Position numbers and translations under genes: made by a program. From Yanghanlia sp047501535 (GTDB taxonomy: Bacteria > Pseudomonadota > Gammaproteobacteria > Burkholderiales > Burkholderiaceae_B), in the NCBI RefSeq assembly GCF_047501535.1, contig NZ_JAZDRJ010000012.1, forward strand, positions 62,001 to 126,000: a stretch of 64,000 nucleotides of DNA, written 5' to 3'. Of the stretch, positions 24,205-32,844 are shown one piece after another; position 1 is the first letter of the stretch, and every line of letters begins with the position of its first letter. The notes below the pieces were generated by a model, which was not told the DNA's origin, did no database searches, and was given only the letters and a program-made list of their open reading frames with translations.

Positions 24205-25905
24205 ATGAACGCGAATCGTGCCTCCAGTACGGGCCGCTGCACCGCTGAGAGGTTGCGTTTGGTCCCCAAAAACATCAATTGGGTGATCTGGCCATGCCTT
24301 GCCGCAGCGGCTCTATTTTTGTTGACGGCTGGCGCCGGTTCTTACCCTTTCCTTACGTCCGATGAAGCGCGCCATGCGGGCATTGTTCACAACATGTGGG
24401 CGTCTCGCCATTACCTCGTGCCGCGAGTGGGCGCTTTTCCCGTCCTAGACGGTGCGCCTTTGCATTATTGGATATCGCTGGGCTTCATCGAGGTATTTGG
24501 CGCCAGTGAATGGGCGCTGAGGCTCCCCTCCGCGCTGGCGGCTGTGGCCTTGCTACTTTTTGTCGGCAAGGCTTTCTTGCCCTCCGGGACCTGGCGCTTA
24601 CCATTAATTCTGACCTGTCTGTTTCTGCTACAGCCTGCCTTGTTGATGGCGGGCCGCTTTGTCGCGCCTGACATGCTGGGCCTTTTGTTGATCACGGTGT
24701 CGCTGGGCAGTTTTTGGAGTGCCGCACAGTATCTTGAGCGTGGCGAGTGGTCTACGCCCTGGACGTTCTCTGCCTGGGTGGCTACCGCCTTGTCGGGTCT
24801 GGCTGTCGGGCCTCTAGCCATATTATTACCCCTGGTTACGGTGGGCTTATGGCTGGCCTGTAGAAAGCGGTTTGATGTGATCGCGGCCTTGTGCTGGTGG
24901 CCCGCCATGGTGGCTGCGGCGGCGCTTTTTGTGCCCTGGTTCTGGTTGGTAGAACACAGTTACCCCGGCATTGTGAGCGCCATGTTGCAAAGGCAGGCCC
25001 TGACCCTGGTGGGCGAGGGCCGCCATGAGTGGCTTGAGCTGGGGGCCGGCTCATGCTGGTTACTGGTCGCTGCAGGGGGCCTGCCCTTGCTGGTGTGCTG
25101 CATCTGCAGGTATCGGGATCCCGGCCTGCGTGCAGCCTTTCGCACGCCCACGGCAGGGCTGATGGCTGTATGGCTGCTTGTATCTGTGCTGTTCCACCCT
25201 TTGATCGCACTCAGCCCGGCGGGCCATGCCATAGCCATGGTTGTCCCTTTGCTGTATTTCAGCGCTTTAGCCATGGCGCCTTCCGAAGACGGAACCCATC
25301 GCGTGGGGGGGCTATGCACCTGGGGCGCTATCGGCCTTCTGGCAGTTGTAATTGGCGCAGCAGGCATATATGTCTTTTCTAAACACCCTAGTGCCGCCGC
25401 GACGTTGGCCCACACCGTGCGCCAGTCTTACAACCCCTTCACCGACAAAGTCATCATGCTTGATCGCTTTGATTACGATTTCAACTTCCATATGAAGACG
25501 CCCAAGCTCGTATATGTAGCCACTGACTGGGCGACTGGAGAAAACCTGGCTTCGCTGAACTGGAAGCGCGAACTGAGCGACTCGGCCCGTTTTGTGCCTG
25601 ATGTGGCAGAAAGCCTGTTGTTGACGGCGGTGCCTCCCGCACAGGCAGCCGCGCCGGCCTCACTTGGGCCAGGGCATGACAGCGTTGCAGACGGTGTTGT
25701 AGAGCGACTGGAGAACAGCCTGTTCAACAGGCTATGCGCACAGCGTTCCATCAACCTTTGGGTGATCGGCTCCAAGGAAGCCGGAGCGCGGTACCCGATT
25801 CTGAGCGACTTGCTTCCTGTGGTGATCAGCGGGCAGGCGTACGTTTGGTACCTGGGCGTGGGCACTCGGCCTCTTCGCTGCACGCAAAGAGCGCAGCAGC
25901 ATTAA
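24205..25905 (+). CDS. ArnT-like membrane glycosyltransferase (GT39/GT83 type)
   Basis: A 566-residue integral membrane protein from ATG 24205, with GGAG five bases upstream. The early periplasmic loop has SDEARHAG, the acidic motif of ArnT/PMT-type transferases that use undecaprenyl- or dolichyl-phosphate sugars, followed by APLHYWISLGFIEVFG, also typical. About ten membrane helices fill residues 30-410, and a soluble periplasmic domain of ~150 residues follows. Family members add aminoarabinose or other sugars to lipid A or proteins; the donor here is unknown. It stands alone and ends directly against the convergent acetyltransferase gene. Confidence 0.82.
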   Translation: MNANRASSTGRCTAERLRLVPKNINWVIWPCLAAAALFLLTAGAGSYPFLTSDEARHAGIVHNMWASRHYLVPRVGAFPVLDGAPLHYWISLGFIEVFGASEWALRLPSALAAVALLLFVGKAFLPSGTWRLPLILTCLFLLQPALLMAGRFVAPDMLGLLLITVSLGSFWSAAQYLERGEWSTPWTFSAWVATALSGLAVGPLAILLPLVTVGLWLACRKRFDVIAALCWWPAMVAAAALFVPWFWLVEHSYPGIVSAMLQRQALTLVGEGRHEWLELGAGSCWLLVAAGGLPLLVCCICRYRDPGLRAAFRTPTAGLMAVWLLVSVLFHPLIALSPAGHAIAMVVPLLYFSALAMAPSEDGTHRVGGLCTWGAIGLLAVVIGAAGIYVFSKHPSAAATLAHTVRQSYNPFTDKVIMLDRFDYDFNFHMKTPKLVYVATDWATGENLASLNWKRELSDSARFVPDVAESLLLTAVPPAQAAAPASLGPGHDSVADGVVERLENSLFNRLCAQRSINLWVIGSKEAGARYPILSDLLPVVISGQAYVWYLGVGTRPLRCTQRAQQH

Positions 25906-26493
25906 TCAAGATTCAGGGGGCAGAGAGCCACCCGGCCCGAGTGCGCGCTGCATGAAAACGACATCTATCCACTGGCCGAATTTATAGCCGGTGTCGGGCT
26001 GGGTGCCCACGTGGGCAAAGCCTAGCTTTCGATGCAGAGCGATTGAATCCTGATTCTGGGTGCCGGCAATGATGGCAATAATCTGGCGCCAAGGGCCCTT
26101 TTCGCAACGTTCGAGTAAGGCAGACAACAGTTGTTGCCCGATACCTTTACCGGCTTCGCCATCGGCCATATAGATGGAATCCTGGATGGTGTAGCGGTAG
26201 GCGGTGCGCAGGTGATAGGGCTCGGCATAGCAGTAACCGAGAATGCGGCCGTCTTGTTCTGCTACCAGCCACGGTAAACCGTGTTCCCGCACATGTTCCA
26301 GGCGTTGCTGCATGGCTTGTTCGGTTGGCGGAACCTCTTCAAACGTAGTGGTGCTGGATAGCACATGATGCGCGTAGATTTGTTGAATCTGGGAGATATC
26401 GTCGAGTGTGGCCTCGCGTATCGTGGGCGCATCGACGGGATCCGGTGAAAGATTGGCTTGCGTGCCTCCCAAGGCGGTCATACTATTTTCCAT
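25906..26493 (-). CDS. GNAT N-acetyltransferase (phosphinothricin acetyltransferase-like)
   Basis: A 195-residue acetyltransferase. The start of the domain IREATLDDISQIQQIYAHHVLSSTTTFEE and the acetyl-CoA loop GEAGKGIGQQLL match the PAT/MddA branch, which acetylates phosphinothricin, methionine sulfoximine or related amino acids. The conserved LHRKLGFAHVG block lies near residue 155. The first ~22 residues are an extra N-terminal stretch; the ATG at codon 5 is an alternative start. It diverges from the phosphatase gene at 26534 with a short shared promoter region of about 40 bases. Confidence 0.88.
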   Translation of the reverse strand: MENSMTALGGTQANLSPDPVDAPTIREATLDDISQIQQIYAHHVLSSTTTFEEVPPTEQAMQQRLEHVREHGLPWLVAEQDGRILGYCYAEPYHLRTAYRYTIQDSIYMADGEAGKGIGQQLLSALLERCEKGPWRQIIAIIAGTQNQDSIALHRKLGFAHVGTQPDTGYKFGQWIDVVFMQRALGPGGSLPPES

Positions 26494-26533
26494 GATATCC
26501 CCAACATTTGACCATTATACGGAGTCATGCAAG

Positions 26534-26875
26534 ATGTCCCTGCCTATCCGAGACCTTACCGACACATTTGCAGTTGCTCCTCAGTTATACCCCGAGGACA
26601 TGCAGGCGGTGGCTGAGGCCGGTTATAAAAGCGTTATCATCAACCGCCCGGATGGAGAAGCTGGCCCCGATCAGCCGACTTCCGAGGCCGTTATGGCTGC
26701 TGCACGCGCGGCGGGTCTGATCGTAGAATACCAACCAGTCATTAGTGGCGCCATGACCGACGAAGATATCATGCGGTTCAGAGAATTGCTGCAAGAGCTC
26801 CCTGCTCCTGTGTTAGCGTACTGTCGCAGCGGTACCCGGTGCTTCTATCTGTTCCAGGCCGCGACACAAGCTTGA
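26534..26875 (+). CDS. BLH-type (TIGR01244) protein tyrosine phosphatase-like protein
   Basis: A 113-residue protein from ATG 26534 with GGAG nine bases upstream. It has the dual-specificity phosphatase-like P-loop YCRSGTR (Cys97, Arg102) of the beta-lactamase-hydrolase-like family and the typical INRPDGE block near residue 37. In several bacteria this small domain is paired with a sulfide-oxidising persulfide dioxygenase (Blh/BigR context). No such partner is seen here. Function is therefore uncertain, but the catalytic loop is intact. Confidence 0.82.
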   Translation: MSLPIRDLTDTFAVAPQLYPEDMQAVAEAGYKSVIINRPDGEAGPDQPTSEAVMAAARAAGLIVEYQPVISGAMTDEDIMRFRELLQELPAPVLAYCRSGTRCFYLFQAATQA

Positions 26876-27019
26876 GCTGAGTCAACACCAGCGTTAATGC
26901 GGATTACATCTCACAGTCGTCACCGGGTAAGCTGGGAATAAACATAAAAAGCACAAATTACTACCATACGCTGTCCAGTCCACTGGGCGGGTCTTTACTC
27001 ACACGATAAGGGCAAGATA

Positions 27020-27481
27020 ATGTTCAAGAAAATTCTCATCCCCACCGACGGTTCCCCGCTGTCCGCGCAAGCAGCTAACAAAGGCGTATGCTTTGCGCGC
27101 TCAATCGGCGCTGAAGTTGTGGCTCTGTATGTCACGCAGCCATTTGCCGCTACTGTAGGCTTTGATGGCATGGCTGCTGCTTACGCAATTACCGACGAAG
27201 ACTACGAAAAAACCGCTAACGAGCAGGCGCAGAAATACATCCAGCAAGTTCTTGATCGTGCAGAAACCGCTGGTGTCGCCGCTACCGGAAAAGTGGTTTC
27301 CAATTTCAACGTGGCCGATGGCATTGTTCAGGCCGCCGAAGAAAACGGCTGCGACCTCATCTTCATTGGCAGCCATGGCCGCAGTGGTTTGTCGCGTCTG
27401 TTGCTGGGCAGTGTCACAGTTAAGGTTCTCGGCCTGGCTAAAACGGCTACGCTTGTATATCGAGTCAAGGACACAAACTAA
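27020..27481 (+). CDS. universal stress protein, UspA family
   Basis: A 153-residue Usp domain. The start MFKKILIPTDGSPLS and the nucleotide loop GSHGRSGLSRLLLGSVT (Gly-X2-Gly-X9-Gly-Ser type) indicate an ATP-binding Usp. It has its own 5' region of 144 non-coding bases and a ribosome site (AGGGCAAG). A peroxiredoxin gene follows 71 bases downstream on the same strand, so they may share a stress-induced transcript. Confidence 0.93.
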   Translation: MFKKILIPTDGSPLSAQAANKGVCFARSIGAEVVALYVTQPFAATVGFDGMAAAYAITDEDYEKTANEQAQKYIQQVLDRAETAGVAATGKVVSNFNVADGIVQAAEENGCDLIFIGSHGRSGLSRLLLGSVTVKVLGLAKTATLVYRVKDTN

Positions 27482-27552
27482 CGCTTTCTAGGGTGTCCCC
27501 CTTCTTTAGCCGTATCATTGAGGTTTTAACCACCTCACCAAAGGGGGACATC

Positions 27553-28056
27553 ATGGCTATTAAAGTCGGCGATCACATTCCTGACGGCACCCTTTACGAA
27601 TACTACGACGAGCCCAGCGGCGCTTGCGCAGTAGGGCCAAATGCTTTTTCAGTAGCCGATGCGGCGCGCGGTAAGACCATCGCGCTGTTTGCCGTTCCCG
27701 GCGCCTTCACCCCCACTTGTTCCGAACAACACCTGCCGGGTTATCTAGAGCTGCGCGATGCATTGCTTGAAAAAGGTGTAGATGAAATCTGGTGCATGGC
27801 GGTTAACGATGCGTTTGTCATGGGCGCCTGGGGGCGCGATCTTGGCGTCAATGGCCGCATACGCATGCTTGGCGATGGTGGAGCCCAATGGACTCGCCAG
27901 CTTGGGTTGGAAATGGATCTCACCAGCCGTGGCATGGGGGTTCGCAGCCAGCGGTTTTCTGCTTTATTGCGTGATGGCGTTGTTGAACAACTGAATGTCG
28001 AGCAACCAGGCAAGTTTGAAGTGTCGGATGCCGCCAGCCTGCTGAAACAGCTGTAA
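27553..28056 (+). CDS. peroxiredoxin (Prx5/redoxin family)
   Basis: A 167-residue thiol peroxidase from ATG 27553, with AAAGGGGG about five bases upstream. The peroxidatic Cys56 is in PGAFTPTCSEQHLPGY, the hallmark of the Prx5 group, and WCMAVNDAFVMGAW is also typical. It reduces hydrogen peroxide and organic hydroperoxides, normally with glutathione or glutaredoxin. There is no fused glutaredoxin domain. It lies between the Usp gene and an MFS carrier gene starting 24 bases later. Confidence 0.93.
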   Translation: MAIKVGDHIPDGTLYEYYDEPSGACAVGPNAFSVADAARGKTIALFAVPGAFTPTCSEQHLPGYLELRDALLEKGVDEIWCMAVNDAFVMGAWGRDLGVNGRIRMLGDGGAQWTRQLGLEMDLTSRGMGVRSQRFSALLRDGVVEQLNVEQPGKFEVSDAASLLKQL

Positions 28057-28080
28057 CGTTCTCGGCATAGACGACTTTCC

Positions 28081-29799
28081 ATGGTAAAGACGGTAGGCGC
28101 GTTTTCTTCGCTGTTCCTGGCCACGTTGCTGCTGCTAGTGGGCTCAGGGCTTTTCAACACCTATCTGGGCTTACGCCTGACAGCGGAATCCACCTCCGAA
28201 GTCTGGGTAGGCGCGATTATTGCCGCCTATTACCTGGGCCTGGTGTTTGGCGCGCGGGTAGGGCATAAGCTGATTATCCGCGTGGGGCATATCAGAGCGT
28301 ATTCCGCTACGGCCGCCCTGGTGACGGTCACGGTGCTGATCCAGGCCTTGGTCGACGTTCTGGCGCTCTGGATTGCTTTGAGGTTTATCGCCGGCGTTGC
28401 CATGGTCACCCAGTTTATCGTGCTGGAAAGTTGGCTGAACGAGCAAACAGAAAATCATCTGCGAGGCCGCGTTTTCGCTTTCTACATGGTGTTTTCCAGC
28501 CTGGGAACGGTGCTGGGGCAACTGTCGGTGGGAATATTCCCACGGCTGGATGCAGGGCCGCTGATCTTCGTCGCCCTGTGTTCAGCGGCTTGCCTGATAC
28601 CCGTTGCAGTCACACGGCGGGTGCACCCGGCCATCCAAGTGCCGGTGCCCATCCACTACCAATACTATGTCTCCCGCGTGCCAATGAGCATGACGGTGTT
28701 GTTCATGGCGGGCATGATGACGGGGGCGTTTTACGGCTTGGCACCTGTGTATGGGGTGGCGCAAGGCATGACGGCCAGCGAAGTGGCTGTTTTTGTCGCG
28801 GCTGCTGTAGCCAGCGGCTTAATATTCCAATGGCCGGTCGGCTGGCTGGCCGATCGAATCAGCCGGGTGGGCCTGATTCGGGTTAATGCCTTGTTGCTGG
28901 CTTTTCTTACGCTGCCGCTATGGGGTTGGTGGCCTTTGCCTTACCCGGTGCTCGTCGTCTTTTCCAGCCTTTTTGGCATCATCCTATTTACGCTGTACCC
29001 GGTCGCCGCTGCGTTTGCTAACGATAACGTTGACCCCGATCGCCGCGTCGGCCTGAGCGCCATTCTCTACATGGTTTACGGCTTAGGCGCTTGCGTAGGG
29101 CCCTTGTTTGTAGGGGTGCTCATGCGCGAGTTGCAGGCGGGGGTGTTTTTCGTCTTTGTTTCCGCCTGCGCCATTTTCTTGGTCATATTTATCCGGCCAC
29201 AGCGTGTCAGCGGCACCCATCTGAGCGAGGACGCGCCCACCGAATTTGTGCCTATGCCTGAGTCGTCCCAGACCCAGAACGTGGTTCCAGCGCTCGACCC
29301 CCGTATCGACCTCGAGACTGATGTTTCTTTCATGCCGCCGCCTGAAGGCGAGCCAGGTGCTGAAACAAACGTTGCAGACATTCCTGATACACAGATGGCC
29401 GAGGCTGGTACCCAGCACGAGGCGGCCGCATCAGCCGTCGAGATGATCGGGCCACAGGAAAGTGGTCAAACTCCTACGGAAAGTCTGGGTCCGGCTGCGC
29501 TGGCTGCGGTGCATGATCAAGCGGCGACTGCTCCAGAGGGCGTGGCAACGACGTCGGAAGGGGGAGCTGAAGTCGCTGAAGCAGCTGCTGAAGCGCCTGC
29601 AGAGGGGCATGCAGCAGCGTCGGTGCAAGGGCAGCAGGCGGCAAGCAGTGATATTTCCTGGCCCTCTGATGCGCCAAGTGGCGTCGGCCCAAGCGATTTG
29701 CGCGCGATTGCTGCGGCTGCTGCGGTAGAAGAGGGTGATGAAGAAGGCGAGCCCACCCCTACAGAGAATCCTGACCCCAAACCCCCGCTGCCGATCTGA
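28081..29799 (+). CDS. MFS transporter (YcaD-like) with long disordered C-terminal tail
   Basis: A 572-residue protein. Residues 1-370 form a 12-helix MFS core with YcaD-type features (VLESWLNEQTENHLRGRVFAFYMV). From about residue 375 the sequence becomes hydrophilic and rich in Ala, Glu, Pro, Thr and Ser for almost 200 residues, ending EGEPTPTENPDPKPPLPI. Such an acidic low-complexity tail is not part of the usual ~380-residue carrier and would lie in the cytoplasm. The tail has no recognisable domain. Substrate unknown. Confidence 0.85.
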   Translation: MVKTVGAFSSLFLATLLLLVGSGLFNTYLGLRLTAESTSEVWVGAIIAAYYLGLVFGARVGHKLIIRVGHIRAYSATAALVTVTVLIQALVDVLALWIALRFIAGVAMVTQFIVLESWLNEQTENHLRGRVFAFYMVFSSLGTVLGQLSVGIFPRLDAGPLIFVALCSAACLIPVAVTRRVHPAIQVPVPIHYQYYVSRVPMSMTVLFMAGMMTGAFYGLAPVYGVAQGMTASEVAVFVAAAVASGLIFQWPVGWLADRISRVGLIRVNALLLAFLTLPLWGWWPLPYPVLVVFSSLFGIILFTLYPVAAAFANDNVDPDRRVGLSAILYMVYGLGACVGPLFVGVLMRELQAGVFFVFVSACAIFLVIFIRPQRVSGTHLSEDAPTEFVPMPESSQTQNVVPALDPRIDLETDVSFMPPPEGEPGAETNVADIPDTQMAEAGTQHEAAASAVEMIGPQESGQTPTESLGPAALAAVHDQAATAPEGVATTSEGGAEVAEAAAEAPAEGHAAASVQGQQAASSDISWPSDAPSGVGPSDLRAIAAAAAVEEGDEEGEPTPTENPDPKPPLPI

Positions 29800-29888
29800 C
29801 TCGCGAGGCGCGGGGCCGGGCTCTAATGCTCCGTTCATCTGGTAGGGGGCGGCCGGCCATGCACGCGCCGCTTCATCCCATGCCGCTA

Positions 29889-30749
29889 TCAGCGGGGAAA
29901 CAGGACGAAAACGGCCAGTATGGCTAACCCTACGCCCAAGCCATTGACCCAATGGATGCGCTCTCGAAAAACCCCTGCGCCGATCACCGTGCCCAGTGAA
30001 ATCACGCCGATATTCATGGCGGAGAACACTAAGGTGGGGTTGTCTGAATACACTTGGTGGGCGCGAACATAGAAGTAAATGTTGCCGAAGTTCAGCAAGC
30101 CTAGCAGTAAGCCCGCCAACGCGCTGCGCGAACTCCAGTTGGTGCGGCGTACCAAGAGGTAGGTAAAACTCAGCAGCCCGGCCAGTATGAATGCACCTAA
30201 CAGTGTGGTGGGAAATGCCGAGCCGGCCTTGGCCATCTGTTTGAAAAGAATATCGATGGAACCATAGCCCAGCCACACGCCCAACAGCAGGGCCACAGTC
30301 ATGAGCCCGCCATATGGCGCGGAGGTTTGCGCATTCCGGTTGTCGGGGCGCCATAACAAAGCAGCCAGTGCGCATAGGGCGATGGCAATGCCGGCCAGTT
30401 TGCTCTGCGTTGCACTTTCGCCAAATAGAGTGAAGGCGGCGATGAGCGGCAGCAGTAGCGACAGGCGTTGTGCGGCATCACTTAATACAATGCCTGCCTG
30501 TTGAACGGCTTTAGCCATAATGAGAAATACGCTGGGTAGCAACAGCCCCAGGGCAAGCAATAAAGGCCATTGAGCAGTGCTTTCCAGCAGGGCGCTGGGT
30601 TGCGGGCCCAGCAGCAGCCAGCACAAGCTACCCGCCATGACATAGTTGAACGCAATCGCTTGATCAACCTGAATAGCGCGGCCACGAGCCAGTTTCAGCA
30701 AAACTGAAACGGCCACACTACAAGAAATACTCAATATCAGCGTATACAT
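29889..30749 (-). CDS. DMT-superfamily (EamA-like) permease
   Basis: A 286-residue membrane protein with about ten hydrophobic helices arranged as two repeats, as in EamA and related drug/metabolite exporters. The second repeat includes LGLLNFGNIYFYVRAHQVYS. It is a single gene on the minus strand, convergent with the MFS gene; 89 non-coding bases separate their stops. Substrate is unknown; amino-acid or metabolite export is common for the family. Confidence 0.8.
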   Translation of the reverse strand: MYTLILSISCSVAVSVLLKLARGRAIQVDQAIAFNYVMAGSLCWLLLGPQPSALLESTAQWPLLLALGLLLPSVFLIMAKAVQQAGIVLSDAAQRLSLLLPLIAAFTLFGESATQSKLAGIAIALCALAALLWRPDNRNAQTSAPYGGLMTVALLLGVWLGYGSIDILFKQMAKAGSAFPTTLLGAFILAGLLSFTYLLVRRTNWSSRSALAGLLLGLLNFGNIYFYVRAHQVYSDNPTLVFSAMNIGVISLGTVIGAGVFRERIHWVNGLGVGLAILAVFVLFPR

Positions 30750-31065
30750 GGATGCTTCCGAATAAATCGGCGCTGATCTTAGAGGCCGTGCACCGCTCAG
30801 GCAATGTTTCAGCTAAGCGTCATGCTGGTAGTTCCTTCATTTATTAGGTAATTTCGCCTAAGTTCTTGCATCAAGCTGCCTATTTCTTGTTAAAAGGCAA
30901 AAGTAATCAGCCTCCATATTTGTAATTAATTGTGACTTTATGGCTGTCCAGATACCCGGTCCCGTCGGACCGGGGGGCTTTTTTACCCGTTCTTCCTACG
31001 GAAAGAACCAAAGCGGTTAATACGGGCGTATCCGACTGTGTAGGCGCTCAGCTTCGTCACCTGGC
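30750..31065. other. 316-bp gene-free region, possible small-RNA locus
   Basis: No convincing coding frame is present between the DMT permease start and the CoA-transferase stop. The region is AT-rich at 30830-30930 and contains an orphan plus-strand terminator at 30955-30984. The terminator has no plus-strand gene upstream, since the nearest gene on the left is on the minus strand, so a short transcript starting inside 30780-30920 is possible. Confidence 0.35.
30955..30984 (+). terminator. orphan intrinsic terminator
   Basis: CCCGGTCC (30955-30962), loop CGTC, GGACCGGG (30967-30974), then GGGC and six T (30979-30984). The stem is perfect. It follows no plus-strand gene, which suggests a small RNA, or transcription coming from an unseen promoter. 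Confidence 0.7.
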
Positions 31066-32292
31066 CTAACGAGGTTCAGGCGCTAGGGTGTGTTGCTCAA
31101 CAACTCCTGCTGTAATCAGCGCTTCGACTTCCGCAGCGCAGTAGCCTGCTTGTAGCAAGATTTCCCGAGAATGCTGTCCAAGGACAGGCGGAGGGAGTTT
31201 GGCTTCGCGCGGCTGGTTGTTCAGGGTGACTGGGTAGGCAATATGGGAAACTTCGCCCAGAGTTGCGTGTTCGCTCTTGACCACAATGTTGCGTGCACAA
31301 ACCTGTTCGTGTTCCAACGCATCGGCGAGCGTGTGGATGGGTGATACCGGCACTCCTGCGGCCCGTAGCGTCTGGAGCCAGTCAGCGGTGGTGCGCATGC
31401 GCATTCTTTCCGCAACCAGGTCACAGGTAGCTTGGAAATTGGCGACGCGCTCAGCATTCGTAGAAAAGCGAGGGTCATTCTCGTATTCCTGCAAGCCAGC
31501 GCTTTCACAAAACTTCTTCCAGAGGCGGTCATTACCAACTCCTAGCATGATGGAGCCATCCTGCGTGTCGAATACTTGATAGGGACACAGTGAAGGGTGG
31601 GCTGTGCCCATGCGGGCCGGAACCTTGCCGGATGCCCAGTAATTGTGAGCCATATAGCCCATGTAACCCATGGCGGTGTCGAGCAGCGAGACTTCCACGT
31701 AAGCGCTCTGGCCGCTAAGCCGTTTTTCCAGTACGGCGGCAAGTATGCCGGACACCGCGTGCATGCCTGTGCCAAGATCTACGGGTGAAAAACTGACACG
31801 GGCGGGGTCGCCTCCTGCTTGCCCAATGCTGCTGATCATCCCGCTGAATGCCTGCAGCATGACGTCGTAGCCGGGTTCGGCTCCCAACGGCCCGTCTCGG
31901 CCATAACCGGAAATCTCGCAATAGATGATGTCTGGCACCAGCGCCTTGATTGAGTCGTAATCCACTCCCAGTCGTTGGGCAGTGCCGGCTCCAAACCCCT
32001 GAATGATGACATCGGCATCGGCAATGATGCGACGAAAAGCCTGCATCCCTTTGGGGCTTTTCAAGTCTAGGGCAATGCTTTTCTTGTTGTGGTTCACCGC
32101 CATGAAGCTGGCGGATTCACCACCACGCAATGGCAACCAGGCGCGGGTGTCGTCACCATGAACGGGGGGTTCTATCTTGATGACTTCTGCGCCTAAGTCG
32201 CCCAGATACTGAGCGCACAGAGGGCCTGCCAGGACTTTGCTGAGATCAATGACTTTTATCCCTCTCAAGGGGGACATGACTTTTTTTTCCAT
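31066..32292 (-). CDS. CoA-transferase family III (CaiB/BaiF type)
   Basis: A 408-residue enzyme starting MEKKVMSPLRGIKVIDLSKVLAGPLC, with LGDLGAEVIKIEPP and a likely nucleophilic Asp in SFSPVDLGTGMHA near residue 170. It shares the family layout with the gene at 14284 but is clearly a distinct paralogue. It begins two bases after the MaoC-like gene stops, so the two are co-translated. A CoA-transferase plus a MaoC hydratase suggests activation of an organic acid to its CoA ester followed by hydration or dehydration, as in itaconate or mesaconate breakdown, but no lyase is present. Confidence 0.9.
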   Translation of the reverse strand: MEKKVMSPLRGIKVIDLSKVLAGPLCAQYLGDLGAEVIKIEPPVHGDDTRAWLPLRGGESASFMAVNHNKKSIALDLKSPKGMQAFRRIIADADVIIQGFGAGTAQRLGVDYDSIKALVPDIIYCEISGYGRDGPLGAEPGYDVMLQAFSGMISSIGQAGGDPARVSFSPVDLGTGMHAVSGILAAVLEKRLSGQSAYVEVSLLDTAMGYMGYMAHNYWASGKVPARMGTAHPSLCPYQVFDTQDGSIMLGVGNDRLWKKFCESAGLQEYENDPRFSTNAERVANFQATCDLVAERMRMRTTADWLQTLRAAGVPVSPIHTLADALEHEQVCARNIVVKSEHATLGEVSHIAYPVTLNNQPREAKLPPPVLGQHSREILLQAGYCAAEVEALITAGVVEQHTLAPEPR

Positions 32293-32294
32293 GA

Positions 32295-32756
32295 CTATTG
32301 AGGCCGTTTTAGCAGCAGATATTTTTGCAGGCCGTCCATAACCACTTCACCGCGTTGATTCTTGATTTCAGAGCGCAAAGTGATTACGCCGGTGGTATTG
32401 CCAGGCTTCAAGTCCACGACTTCCAGGCTTGGGTAAAGGGTATCCCCCACAAAAACCGGTTTCAGGAAACGGCTGCTTTGTTCGATGAAGGCTTTCAGAG
32501 AAAGCTCGACCATGTGTGGAAACAGGCCTGCGCCGGCGGCGCTTTGAATCAGCACTTGGAAGCCATGGGCGAGCATGTGGGGCATGCCATGGGCGCGGCA
32601 ATACTCTACATCGTAATGAACAGGGTGGTTGTCGCCGCTGGCCATTTGAAAGGCTGCGAACAGGGCGTCTGTCATGGTGCGCGACGGGATATTGAAGCGT
32701 TCACCAACTTCAAAATCTTCAAAATATCGTTGTTCACATAACTGGTGCTGAATCAT
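32295..32756 (-). CDS. MaoC family (R)-hydratase/dehydratase
   Basis: A 153-residue hot-dog fold protein from ATG 32756 (the open frame extends to 32807, but the family domain starts with MIQHQLCEQRYFEDFEVGERF). The hydratase motif with catalytic Asp and His is ASGDNHPVHYD (about residues 44-54), followed by GMPHMLAHGF. It acts on enoyl-CoA or hydroxyacyl-CoA thioesters. It is co-translated with the CoA-transferase downstream. Confidence 0.9.
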   Translation of the reverse strand: MIQHQLCEQRYFEDFEVGERFNIPSRTMTDALFAAFQMASGDNHPVHYDVEYCRAHGMPHMLAHGFQVLIQSAAGAGLFPHMVELSLKAFIEQSSRFLKPVFVGDTLYPSLEVVDLKPGNTTGVITLRSEIKNQRGEVVMDGLQKYLLLKRPQ

Positions 32757-32844
32757 TGCGTATGTCCTATGGATATGGGGTGGAATGAGAATAGCGCATG
32801 TGACCACGCGCTATGTCGCGCCTTGTAAGCCTTTCGATGGAAGG

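Noticed and set aside
29431..30375. 314-codon minus-strand frame spanning the MFS tail and DMT permease
   Set aside because: Overlaps two supported genes in other frames and shows no domain.
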